This document shows positions 1 through 5,893 of a stretch of 7,672 nucleotides of DNA, in pieces. The notes below the pieces were generated by a model. That model was not told where the DNA came from and searched no databases. It saw only the letters and a program-made list of their open reading frames with translations. Made by a program: the position numbers and the translations under genes. The number at the start of each line of letters is the position of its first letter. Within the stretch, counting starts at the first letter, position 1. The stretch spans positions 12,836 through 20,507 of the forward strand of contig DUGC01000021.1 of the NCBI GenBank assembly GCA_013331625.1, in the 5' to 3' direction. This stretch comes from Candidatus Iainarchaeum sp. (GTDB taxonomy: Archaea; Iainarchaeota; Iainarchaeia; Iainarchaeales; Iainarchaeaceae).

Positions 1-1137
1 GCCGTGTATTTTGTAGCGAGGGAATTTTTCAAAAGCGAGGCGGCCGGCGAGTTTGCTTCTGCCCTCTTCCTTGGCACCAAGTTCATTTTCATAACACATT
101 TTTCCGGCGAATACGGCTGGGTCCTAGCAACAGCCCTTTCCCTATTCACAATATATTTCATGTGGAAAAGGAACGCCGCGGCATTTATCCTCTTTCCAGC
201 GGTTTTTTACCTGCATCCTGCAATTGGCCTCAACCTGCTGCTTGCCATAGCGGTCCTTTTCCTCTTCTTTAAGGAAAAAGTGCCTGTTACAGGCCTCGCC
301 ATCTCCGTTATTGCAGCCACCCCTGCGCTCTACATGAACTATCTGCCGATCATCACCAACCTTCTCTTAGAGCATGGCGGCCTTGCGGTAGCACAGCGGC
401 TCGACCTGCTCTCGTTGCCTGCGCTGTTGCCTGCACGCGCAGGCATTGTCCCGCTTGTCCTCCTTGCGGTGTGTTTTGCATTCCTCCTTGCAAAAAAAGC
501 GCAGTTCTCAAGGGAAGAAAAAGCGATCGCTGCAATCATGCTCTCTGCCGCGGCTCTCTCGTTTGGCACTATGCTTTTCTCGGTGCCGATCAGCGACAAG
601 CCGATGGAGCTTGTGGGCCTTGCGGTAATGCTCCTCTGCGCATCCTTCCTCGCAAAGTTTGATTTGACAGGCCTCCTGCGCCCTGCGCTCGTCACTGCCA
701 TGCTTGCCCTCCTCTGCACCGCGGCATTCTTCGGCTCCGCTTCGATGACTCATTATCGGCTCGGGCCAAAAATCAGCCTTGATGAGGCGAGATTTGCAGA
801 GCAATTCAGGGGATTTGACCCCTCGCTCTCAAGGGCGCTCATTCTCTCAAAGGGTTCGGGAAAAATCGCGGAATTTGCCGGCAAAATCCCCTACGACCTG
901 CTTTCGAAGCACAATATCAGCACGATCAGCCTCATGTACTATTCCAAAAGCGATTATCTTTTTGAGAAGGGGAAACAGGAGGCGCAGCAGGCGATAGTTG
1001 CCAGCACCTGCGGCGATTGCATTGCGGATGCAAATGTTGATTATTTGGTGGTGAATGAGGATTATTTCCAAAAAAAGTTCGATTACCCAGTCGTATTCTC
1101 ATACGGCCATTTTCTTGTCTATAGGAAGACGCAGTGA
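1..1137 (+). CDS. Polytopic membrane protein, probable GT-C-type glycosyltransferase, C-terminal part (5' end outside window)
   Basis: The frame is open from base 1, so the true start lies upstream; the GTG at 4 is probably internal. Counting from that GTG as residue 1, about 377 residues are seen. The first 245 or so hold roughly eight or nine hydrophobic segments (near 37-54, 58-70, 75-90, 96-111, 146-164, 174-192, 202-217 and 226-243). A His-Pro pair (71-72) follows one of them, a position often seen in lipid-linked-sugar transferases of the GT-C fold. Residues about 250-377 form a soluble domain, probably outside the cell, ending in an aromatic-rich strand (YGHFLVYRK) like the C-terminal tails of many archaeal GT-C proteins. 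It also carries a CGDC pair (336-339). The catalytic first loop is missing from the window, so transferase function is inferred from architecture. A second protein of similar type begins at 7025. Alternative: an O-antigen-polymerase-like or uncharacterised membrane protein. Confidence 0.6.
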   Translation, partial: AVYFVAREFFKSEAAGEFASALFLGTKFIFITHFSGEYGWVLATALSLFTIYFMWKRNAAAFILFPAVFYLHPAIGLNLLLAIAVLFLFFKEKVPVTGLAISVIAATPALYMNYLPIITNLLLEHGGLAVAQRLDLLSLPALLPARAGIVPLVLLAVCFAFLLAKKAQFSREEKAIAAIMLSAAALSFGTMLFSVPISDKPMELVGLAVMLLCASFLAKFDLTGLLRPALVTAMLALLCTAAFFGSASMTHYRLGPKISLDEARFAEQFRGFDPSLSRALILSKGSGKIAEFAGKIPYDLLSKHNISTISLMYYSKSDYLFEKGKQEAQQAIVASTCGDCIADANVDYLVVNEDYFQKKFDYPVVFSYGHFLVYRKTQ

Positions 1138-1180
1138 TAGCGAACCGCATAAAATGTTTGAAAATTAATTCAGTTCGCTA
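1138..1180. repeat. 8-bp inverted repeat directly after the stop codon
   Basis: TAGCGAAC at 1138-1145 is matched perfectly by GTTCGCTA at 1173-1180, with a 27-nt AT-rich spacer. It starts on the base after the upstream TGA. It may form a 3'-end stem of the transcript or be a protein-binding site; no function can be assigned from sequence alone. Confidence 0.4.
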
Positions 1181-1227
1181 GCTGCAAATTGCCTTATTTA
1201 TGATCGGATGTTTATGAGATTTGCCGC

Positions 1228-1243
1228 GATTTTTTTTGTTTTC
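1228..1243 (+). terminator. T-rich tract, probable archaeal transcription terminator
   Basis: A run of eight T (1230-1237), one G and four T (1239-1242) lies about 90 bp after the stop of the first membrane gene and just before the promoter of the next gene. Archaeal RNA polymerase terminates at U-rich tracts without needing a strong hairpin, so this is the likely end of the upstream transcript. Confidence 0.45.
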
Positions 1244-1251
1244 GAACACTC

Positions 1252-1266
1252 AATTTATCAATATTT
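1252..1266 (+). promoter_or_regulatory. TATA-like promoter element for the SDR-rfbH operon
   Basis: The AT-rich stretch AATTTATCAATATTT lies 26-40 bp upstream of the ATG at 1292. An archaeal TATA box centred here predicts a transcript start at about 1283-1289, hence a very short leader. This fits the lack of a convincing ribosome-binding site before that ATG. Inferred from spacing and composition only. Confidence 0.45.
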
Positions 1267-1268
1267 CT

Positions 1269-1286
1269 GACCAACTTTCATTGGTC
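1269..1286. promoter_or_regulatory. Palindrome overlapping predicted transcription start, candidate operator
   Basis: GACCAA (1269-1274) and TTGGTC (1281-1286) form a perfect 6-bp inverted repeat around a 6-nt centre (CTTTCA). It lies between the TATA-like element and the ATG at 1292, where archaeal repressors commonly bind to block polymerase. In a short leader it could also fold as a small hairpin next to the start codon. Confidence 0.35.
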
Positions 1287-1291
1287 TTGGC

Positions 1292-2284
1292 ATGAAGGCA
1301 AATTACTTTTCCGGCAAAAATGTCCTTGTCACGGGCGGCCTGGGATTTATCGGGAGCAACATATGCCATAAGCTGGTGCCGCTGGGTGCAGAAGTCATGA
1401 TTTATGACGCATGCCTTGATCCCTACGGTTGGAACTTTGCCAATATCAAGGAAATAAAGGGGAAGGTTAGGTTCATCAAGGGTGACACGAGGGATGCGAA
1501 AGCGCTAGCAAAGGCTGTGAAAGGCGCTGACATCGTGTTTGATTGCGCCTCGCAGATTTCCCATTCGATTTCAGTTGAAAAACCTCTCCTCGACATCGAG
1601 ATAAACTGCGTGGGGGCACTCAATGTCCTTGAGGCCGTCCGGAACTCCGGGACAGACCCTGTGCTGGTGTATGCCGGCACCCGCGGTCAGATAGGGCAGA
1701 TGAAATACTGCCCCATAGACGAGAGCCACCCCACCGATCCTGTTGACATGAACGGGATAAACAAGCTCGCGGCAGAAAAGTACTGCCTTCTCTACCACAA
1801 GCTCTATGGGCTTAAGGCGACCTCAGTGAGAATAAATAATGCATATGGCGAGAGGTGCCAAGTCAGGCATGCCGATTACGGTATCGTCAATTATTTTATA
1901 CGGCTGGCCATCGAGGGGAAGGATCTTCCGGTTTACGGCGACGGGGCGCAGAAGAGGGATTATCTGCACATCTCAGATATCACAGATGCGATGCTTATTG
2001 CCTCGGAAAAAAAGGAGGCTATCGGCGAATATTTTATGCTGGGCAGCGGAGAGGGTGTTAGCTTCATTGACATGTGCAACCTGATCCTCTCAAAGACAGG
2101 TGGCAAGAGCAGGCTGAGGATGGTGCCATGGGAAAAGGGCCGCAAGGCCATCGAGATCTGGGATTTCATTGTCAGCCATGAAAAAATCAGCAAATGCCTC
2201 GGATGGTCGCAAAAAACCGGCATCGAGGAGGGGATTAATAGAACAGTCGCATTTTATAGGGAGAGGCGCAGTGAATATTTTTAA
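1292..2284 (+). CDS. NAD-dependent epimerase/dehydratase (extended SDR), nucleotide-sugar enzyme lacking the usual catalytic Tyr
   Basis: This 330-residue protein has the normal length of an extended SDR. A Rossmann motif TGGLGFIG spans 14-21, Asp39 ends the second strand (suggesting NAD rather than NADP), and GDTRD lies at 64-68. The central region (about 86-116) fits sugar-nucleotide epimerases and dehydratases, and a C-terminal sugar-binding part includes YGDGAQKRDYLHISD (215-229). The usual YxxxK is replaced by NGINK: Asn154 stands where Tyr is expected, with Lys158 kept. Thr130 (AGTR) is at the Ser/Thr position. I recall a branch of SDR proteins in glycan clusters with DVNGINK at this site, so this is probably a family trait rather than decay. 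Substrate is unknown. The gene is 18 nt upstream of rfbH, pointing to a shared CDP- or other NDP-deoxysugar pathway, as ketoreductase, epimerase or dehydratase. The ATG follows a TATA-like element with almost no leader. Confidence 0.85.
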   Translation: MKANYFSGKNVLVTGGLGFIGSNICHKLVPLGAEVMIYDACLDPYGWNFANIKEIKGKVRFIKGDTRDAKALAKAVKGADIVFDCASQISHSISVEKPLLDIEINCVGALNVLEAVRNSGTDPVLVYAGTRGQIGQMKYCPIDESHPTDPVDMNGINKLAAEKYCLLYHKLYGLKATSVRINNAYGERCQVRHADYGIVNYFIRLAIEGKDLPVYGDGAQKRDYLHISDITDAMLIASEKKEAIGEYFMLGSGEGVSFIDMCNLILSKTGGKSRLRMVPWEKGRKAIEIWDFIVSHEKISKCLGWSQKTGIEEGINRTVAFYRERRSEYF

Positions 2285-2292
2285 TGGGTTCC

Positions 2293-2297
2293 GGTGG
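2293..2297 (+). promoter_or_regulatory. Ribosome-binding site deciding the rfbH start
   Basis: GGTGG lies 5 nt before the ATG at 2303 and matches the GGTG core of the archaeal Shine-Dalgarno sequence. An in-frame GTG at 2294 lies inside this site and would have nothing comparable upstream, so the ATG at 2303 is preferred. Confidence 0.6.
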
Positions 2298-2302
2298 TTT
2301 TC

Positions 2303-3625
2303 ATGTCTGAGGAACTGCTCAAAGAGCGCATTATGGCTCTCGTCGAGAAACTGTATGCCGAGAGGGAGGCAAAGCGCACATTCGTTGCGGGAAAGACAAG
2401 AGTGAGGTTTTCCGGCGACATATACGACCAGCTTGAACTCAAGGCAAGGGTGAGCGCAGTGCTCAAGGAGTGGATAACCCTTGGCGAATATGACGTGAAA
2501 TTCAGGGAAGAATTCTCCCGATTCATGGGCATGAAGCACATTGTCCTCACGAATTCCGGCTCATCCGCAAACCTTTTGGCGGTCTCAGCGCTCTGTGCGA
2601 AAAGCTTTCCTGGCAGACTCGTGGCCGGGGACGAGGTTATTACCCCCGCTTGCACTTTTCCAACGACCCTCAACCCAATCATTTTCAACAATCTTGTGCC
2701 GGTATTTGTCGATGTCAGCCTTGGCACGTACAATGTTTCCGCCAAGGGCATGGAAAAGGCCATTTCAAAGAAAACACGGGCAGTCTTCATACCCCACACG
2801 CTGGGCAACCCGAATGAAATGGACGGGATAATGTCGGTGTGCGAGGAACATGGCCTGCTGCTCATAGAGGACAATTGTGATGCGCTGGACTCTTCATACG
2901 GCGGCAAAAAAACAGGCACCTTCGGGCTGATGGGTACTTCGAGTTTCTATCCGGCCCACCACCTGAGCATGGGTGAGGGAGGGGCCGTTTATACAAATGA
3001 CCATTCACTCTTCAGGACACTCCTCTCCTTGAGGAACTGGGGGAGGGCATGTTATTGCGATCTCGATGAGAAGAACCCCCTGGGGTCGTGTAACGCAAGG
3101 TTCAATTTCAGGGTGAAAGGGATACCGTACGACCATAAGTATATTTACTCCAACATAGGCTTCAATCTCAAGCCCCTTGACCTGCAACCCGCAGTCGGCA
3201 TCGAGCAGCTTCGGAAACTCCCGTCCTTCACTGAGAAAAGGAAAAGGAATTTCAGTGCGCTATACTCCCTGTTCTCGCGCTATTCAGACTACTTTATCCT
3301 GCCTGAATCAGTACCCAAAGCCGACCCATCGTGGTTCGGCTTCCCACTCACAATCAGGGATGGCGCCGGATTTACACGGGAGGAGTTCACATCGCACCTT
3401 GAGGCAAACCTCATAGAGACACGCGTGCTTTTCGCGGGCAACATCCTCAACCACCCCGCATACGATGGCATCAGGTGCAGGGTTGCAGAGCCGCTTGTGA
3501 ACTCCGACAAGATTTTCCGCAGCACAATGTTTATGGGCGTATACCCGGGCATCGGGCCAGAGCAGCTCTCCTACATTGAAAGCGTAGTCACGGATTTTTT
3601 CAGGAAAAGGAAAACCTTGCCCTGA
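2303..3625 (+). CDS. rfbH: RfbH/E1-type CDP-4-keto-6-deoxyglucose 3-dehydrase (PMP and [2Fe-2S] dependent)
   Basis: This 440-residue protein belongs to the DegT/DnrJ/EryC1 aminotransferase fold and matches the RfbH/E1 branch closely. That enzyme removes the C3 hydroxyl of CDP-4-keto-6-deoxyglucose, the key step toward 3,6-dideoxyhexoses such as paratose, abequose, tyvelose and ascarylose. Family signatures seen: TNSGSSANLLAVSAL (83-97), HTLGNP (165-170), EDNCDAL (189-195), SFYPAHHLSMGEGG (214-227), YDHKYIYS (276-283) and DPSWFGFP (341-348). In the cofactor motif His219 takes the place of the Schiff-base Lys of ordinary aminotransferases, the hallmark of the PMP-dependent dehydrase. Cys192, Cys250, Cys252 and Cys263 correspond to the [2Fe-2S] ligands, with spacing X57, X1 and X10; the last gap is three residues longer than the X7 known for E1. 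It lies 18 nt after the SDR gene, so they are probably co-transcribed. The E3-type reductase that feeds electrons to E1 is not in the window. Confidence 0.9.
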   Translation: MSEELLKERIMALVEKLYAEREAKRTFVAGKTRVRFSGDIYDQLELKARVSAVLKEWITLGEYDVKFREEFSRFMGMKHIVLTNSGSSANLLAVSALCAKSFPGRLVAGDEVITPACTFPTTLNPIIFNNLVPVFVDVSLGTYNVSAKGMEKAISKKTRAVFIPHTLGNPNEMDGIMSVCEEHGLLLIEDNCDALDSSYGGKKTGTFGLMGTSSFYPAHHLSMGEGGAVYTNDHSLFRTLLSLRNWGRACYCDLDEKNPLGSCNARFNFRVKGIPYDHKYIYSNIGFNLKPLDLQPAVGIEQLRKLPSFTEKRKRNFSALYSLFSRYSDYFILPESVPKADPSWFGFPLTIRDGAGFTREEFTSHLEANLIETRVLFAGNILNHPAYDGIRCRVAEPLVNSDKIFRSTMFMGVYPGIGPEQLSYIESVVTDFFRKRKTLP

Positions 3626-3778
3626 TTGCCGCTTATAGCTTTCCTTGAAAGTTATTCGGGTGTTTTCAGTTCAGTTGAATAAATTCCAATCATTGGGGGC
3701 TCAATGCAGAATAAGCAAAACTAATGCCTGAGGCTTTTGGTCAAAAAACATAGAAACTTTCATGGACTGCAATAAACC
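3626..3778. other. Convergent intergenic region with probable terminators
   Basis: This AT-rich gap lies between two convergent genes. On the minus strand a T6 tract (top-strand A6, 3743-3748) lies about 30 nt after the epimerase stop and is the likely terminator of the minus-strand operon. On the plus strand only a weak T4 (3662-3665) is seen. Small inverted repeats are present: CATTG/CAATG (3691-3695 and 3702-3706), CTTTC/GAAAG (3640-3651) and the distant TGAAAGTT/AACTTTCA (3646-3653 and 3755-3762). No convincing gene lies here. Confidence 0.4.
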
Positions 3779-4741
3779 CTATTTCGTTGCCTGCAGTGAA
3801 GCCTTGTATTCCTTAAACCATCCGACAAAAAGGTCAAGCCCTTCATCAAGTGCGACTCTTGGCCTGTAGCCAAGCTCCTTCTTTGCCTTGGAGATGTCCG
3901 CAAGTGTAGCTTCCGCATCCTCCCTCATGCCGCGGATGTGCATGACTTTTGCCTTCTTTCCCAATTTCTGCTCGAGCAGGGAGACTAGCTCGGTTATGGT
4001 GTGCGACTCCGAGTGGCCGAGGTTGTAGATTCCAAAGCCCTTTCCCTTATCCATGGCGAGCATGATTCCAGCCACTATATCAGAAACATAGGTGAAGTCG
4101 CGCCTTTGCGAACCGTCGCCGTACACCTCAACAGGCTTTCTCTTTGTGATGAGGTCGGTGAACCTGTACACCGCCATGTCTGGCCTCCCGCCCGGTCCGT
4201 AGACAGTGAAGAACCGCAGCACCGTAATCGGCAGCGAATGCAGGTGGAAGAATGCGTGGCTTGCGCTCTCCATCCCTATCTTTGAGGCGGCATAAATGCT
4301 CATCGGGGTAGAAATTGGCTGGCTTTCAGAAAAAGGCGGCTTGTTCATCCCATAAGCGCTCGAGGTGGAAGCGAGCACAACATTCCTTGCCCCTTCCGCC
4401 TTCGCGAATTCCAGGACTTTGAGCGAGCTAATGATATTGGTGGCCAGATAATCCGCCGCATGAGTTGTCGAGTCTCGCACGCCGGTCCGCGCGGCAAGGT
4501 GCACCGCATGGGTTATCCCTTTCCCCGTAATGGCGTGATAAGCCCTGTCATCGCCGATGTCGGCTTCGTGGAATTCCATGAGCCTGCTCTCAAGCAGGGG
4601 TTCAATGTTCCTTCGCTTGAGGCTGGCGTCATAGCTGCCTGAAAAATTGTCCATTCCTATTACTTGAGCCCCCGATTCTATGAGCGACCTGCACAGGTTG
4701 CTGCCTATGAATCCAGCCGCGCCAGTCACTAGAACTTTCAT
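3779..4741 (-). CDS. UDP-glucuronate/UDP-glucose 4-epimerase-like extended SDR
   Basis: This 320-residue cytoplasmic SDR probably inverts C4 of a UDP-sugar using tightly bound NAD. Seen: Rossmann motif TGAAGFIG (6-13), Asp31 after the second strand followed by an SYDASLKRR stretch, HLAARTGVRDS (81-91), the Ser/Thr region STSSAYG (125-131), catalytic Tyr150-xxx-Lys154, RFFTVYGPGGRPDMA (176-190) and YGDGSQRRDFTYVSD (207-221). The DN...YD..LK and FFTVYGP.GRPDMA patterns are those of UDP-glucuronate 4-epimerases, which make UDP-galacturonate; UDP-glucose or UDP-GlcNAc 4-epimerase remains possible. All catalytic residues are present, unlike the SDR at 1292. The ATG lies 10 nt after the stop of the upstream membrane gene, with GGGGGA (top-strand 4747-4752, overlapping that stop) 5 nt before it, so translation of the pair is probably linked. 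A T6 tract follows the stop. Confidence 0.88.
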   Translation of the reverse strand: MKVLVTGAAGFIGSNLCRSLIESGAQVIGMDNFSGSYDASLKRRNIEPLLESRLMEFHEADIGDDRAYHAITGKGITHAVHLAARTGVRDSTTHAADYLATNIISSLKVLEFAKAEGARNVVLASTSSAYGMNKPPFSESQPISTPMSIYAASKIGMESASHAFFHLHSLPITVLRFFTVYGPGGRPDMAVYRFTDLITKRKPVEVYGDGSQRRDFTYVSDIVAGIMLAMDKGKGFGIYNLGHSESHTITELVSLLEQKLGKKAKVMHIRGMREDAEATLADISKAKKELGYRPRVALDEGLDLFVGWFKEYKASLQATK

Positions 4742-4746
4742 GACAA

Positions 4747-4752
4747 TCCCCC
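4747..4752 (-). promoter_or_regulatory. G-rich ribosome-binding site of the epimerase gene
   Basis: On the minus strand GGGGGA lies 5 nt before the ATG at 4741 and its first G is the last base of the upstream TAG stop. This places ribosome recruitment inside the end of the preceding gene, consistent with translational coupling. Confidence 0.4.
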
Positions 4753-5783
4753 TATATGATTTCTCCGATAATTTTTTTTAACCTGACAGGTTCCCTTGCA
4801 AACAGGAAATAGCCCGCCGCTGCGACAAGGACATAGCCCGTGATGAAAAAGAGTATGGAAAATGCCACGGCCTGCTCTGCCGGCAGGGAAGAGAGTGAAA
4901 AGAAGAAGACCATCAGGCCCTCCCTTGTGCCCAGTCCGGAAACGGTTATGGGGATCAGGTCGCTCAGAGTCACGATCGGGTGGAGTGCGAACACGAGCCA
5001 GAACGGGATTTTGACCCCCAAAGAAATGGCAAGGGTGTATGCGAACAGAAGCGAAAGGAGCCACTGGAGTGCAGTGGCAACCACTGCTAGGGCCAGGGGG
5101 CCAGGGTTTTTGAATGCCGACTTGGTGGCAAAAAAGAACGCGCCAAAGCCCTTGGACATCATGCCCTTGAATTTCACAGGTATGAATGCAAGATAGAGCG
5201 GCCGGAGGAGCGCCTTCACGAGGGTTTCCCTTGTGAGGAGGAAGGCTGAGGCGATCGCACAGAGCAGAAGTGCTGCAAGCAGATGGACAGGTACGACCAC
5301 AAGGCCCATTGTCGCGGAAAGGTATGCGGCTGCAACCATTGCAAACACTATCAAAATGCAGACATCAAGCGCCCTGTCAATCACAACCGAACTCAGGCCT
5401 GTGGAAAGGCTGGCTGAATCCTTGATGTAGAGCGCCCTTGAGAAGTCCCCAACGCGGCCAGGGGTGAACGAGCTGAAGAAAAAGCCGATAAGGAAATATT
5501 TTGACGCTTCGATAAGGGAAATTGGCACCCCCTGACTCCTGAGGATTAGCCTCCACTTGATTCCCTTGAGCAGTACGAGTACGCAGAGCATGGCGAGGGC
5601 GAGAGCATAGAGCCCCGGGTTTGCATGAGCCATTGTGGCAACGACCAGGCCGATGTCAACCTGCGAGAGTATGAATGCGAAGACAATGATGCCGACTAAG
5701 GCCGCAATGGCCTTGAAAGAGACCAAGAAAACACCGTTTGACCTTATTAACTGTTGGAGGTCTTTTATTCTTATTGGTCTCAA
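4752..5783 (-). CDS. UPF0104 / lysylphosphatidylglycerol-synthase-TM-type integral membrane protein
   Basis: This 343-residue polytopic protein has about eight or nine membrane segments (near 19-40, 57-73, 93-106, 131-153, 158-184, 228-252, 262-280, 288-298 and 304-328). Motifs typical of the UPF0104 (PF03706-like) family are KGIKWRLIL (73-81), FTPGRVGDFSR (106-116), IDRALD (135-140) and PITVSGLGTREG (278-289). Homologous domains occur in MprF, where they flip lysyl-phosphatidylglycerol, and in archaeal AglD-type glycosylation proteins, so a role in handling a lipid or lipid-linked sugar is inferred. Here no glycosyltransferase or aminoacyl-transferase domain is fused, and the next gene is a UDP-sugar epimerase. 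The start is uncertain. TTG at 5783 is the only usual start codon between the preceding in-frame stop (near 5866) and the first membrane segment; the first internal ATG (residue 51) would remove that segment. The TTG lies in the arm of a potential hairpin. Confidence 0.8.
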   Translation of the reverse strand: MRPIRIKDLQQLIRSNGVFLVSFKAIAALVGIIVFAFILSQVDIGLVVATMAHANPGLYALALAMLCVLVLLKGIKWRLILRSQGVPISLIEASKYFLIGFFFSSFTPGRVGDFSRALYIKDSASLSTGLSSVVIDRALDVCILIVFAMVAAAYLSATMGLVVVPVHLLAALLLCAIASAFLLTRETLVKALLRPLYLAFIPVKFKGMMSKGFGAFFFATKSAFKNPGPLALAVVATALQWLLSLLFAYTLAISLGVKIPFWLVFALHPIVTLSDLIPITVSGLGTREGLMVFFFSLSSLPAEQAVAFSILFFITGYVLVAAAGYFLFAREPVRLKKIIGEII

Positions 5784-5805
5784 AGCAGTTGCAAAGCGCT
5801 GCTTT
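5782..5805 (-). promoter_or_regulatory. Hairpin overlapping the TTG start of the UPF0104 gene
   Basis: Top-strand AAAGCAG (5782-5788) and CTGCTTT (5799-5805) are perfect complements around a 10-nt loop. In the minus-strand transcript this 7-bp stem contains two bases of the predicted TTG start codon (5783-5781). If formed, it could restrain initiation; alternatively it could be a DNA operator. Confidence 0.35.
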
Positions 5806-5893
5806 TGTCTGAAGGAACGGCCCCTTTGGGGAATCCCCCCGGTGGAACGGTTGTTTTTTATCCCTTAGGATGCAATAAGGCAATGGGGGCATA
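5784..5893. promoter_or_regulatory. Divergent promoter region between the UPF0104 and rmlD-like genes
   Basis: This 110-bp region serves two divergent genes. One AT element (5853-5862, TTTTTTATC on the plus strand, GATAAAAAA on the minus strand) is the only TATA-like candidate for either direction. For the plus strand it predicts a transcript start near 5883, leaving about 11 nt with GGGGG (5885-5889) 4 nt before the ATG at 5894. For the minus strand it predicts a leader of about 50 nt. Within that leader lie a CCCC-TTT-GGGG palindrome (5821-5831) and two direct copies of GGAACGG (5814-5820 and 5844-5850) exactly 30 bp apart. Confidence 0.45.

Noticed and set aside
339..719. 126-codon minus-strand frame opposite the first membrane protein
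   Set aside because: Arg/Ala/Ser-rich low-complexity translation with no motif; a shadow of the membrane gene.
1292..2284. The SDR as a decayed pseudogene because the catalytic Tyr is absent
   Set aside because: The frame is full length with all other fold motifs intact, and the NGINK motif resembles one I recall from a conserved SDR branch.
2294..2302. GTG at 2294 as the rfbH start
   Set aside because: It lies within the GGTGG ribosome-binding site of the better-placed ATG at 2303.
2090..2539. 149-codon minus-strand frame across the junction of the SDR and rfbH genes
   Set aside because: It overlaps two real genes and has no recognisable domain or initiation signal.
2281..2919. 212-codon open frame on the minus strand opposite rfbH
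   Set aside because: It lies wholly opposite a strongly recognised gene, has no family motifs and is explained by codon bias of the plus strand.
3626..3778. Small minus-strand ORF of 20 codons in the convergent gap
   Set aside because: Very short, no ribosome-binding site, and it lies over the T6 terminator region.
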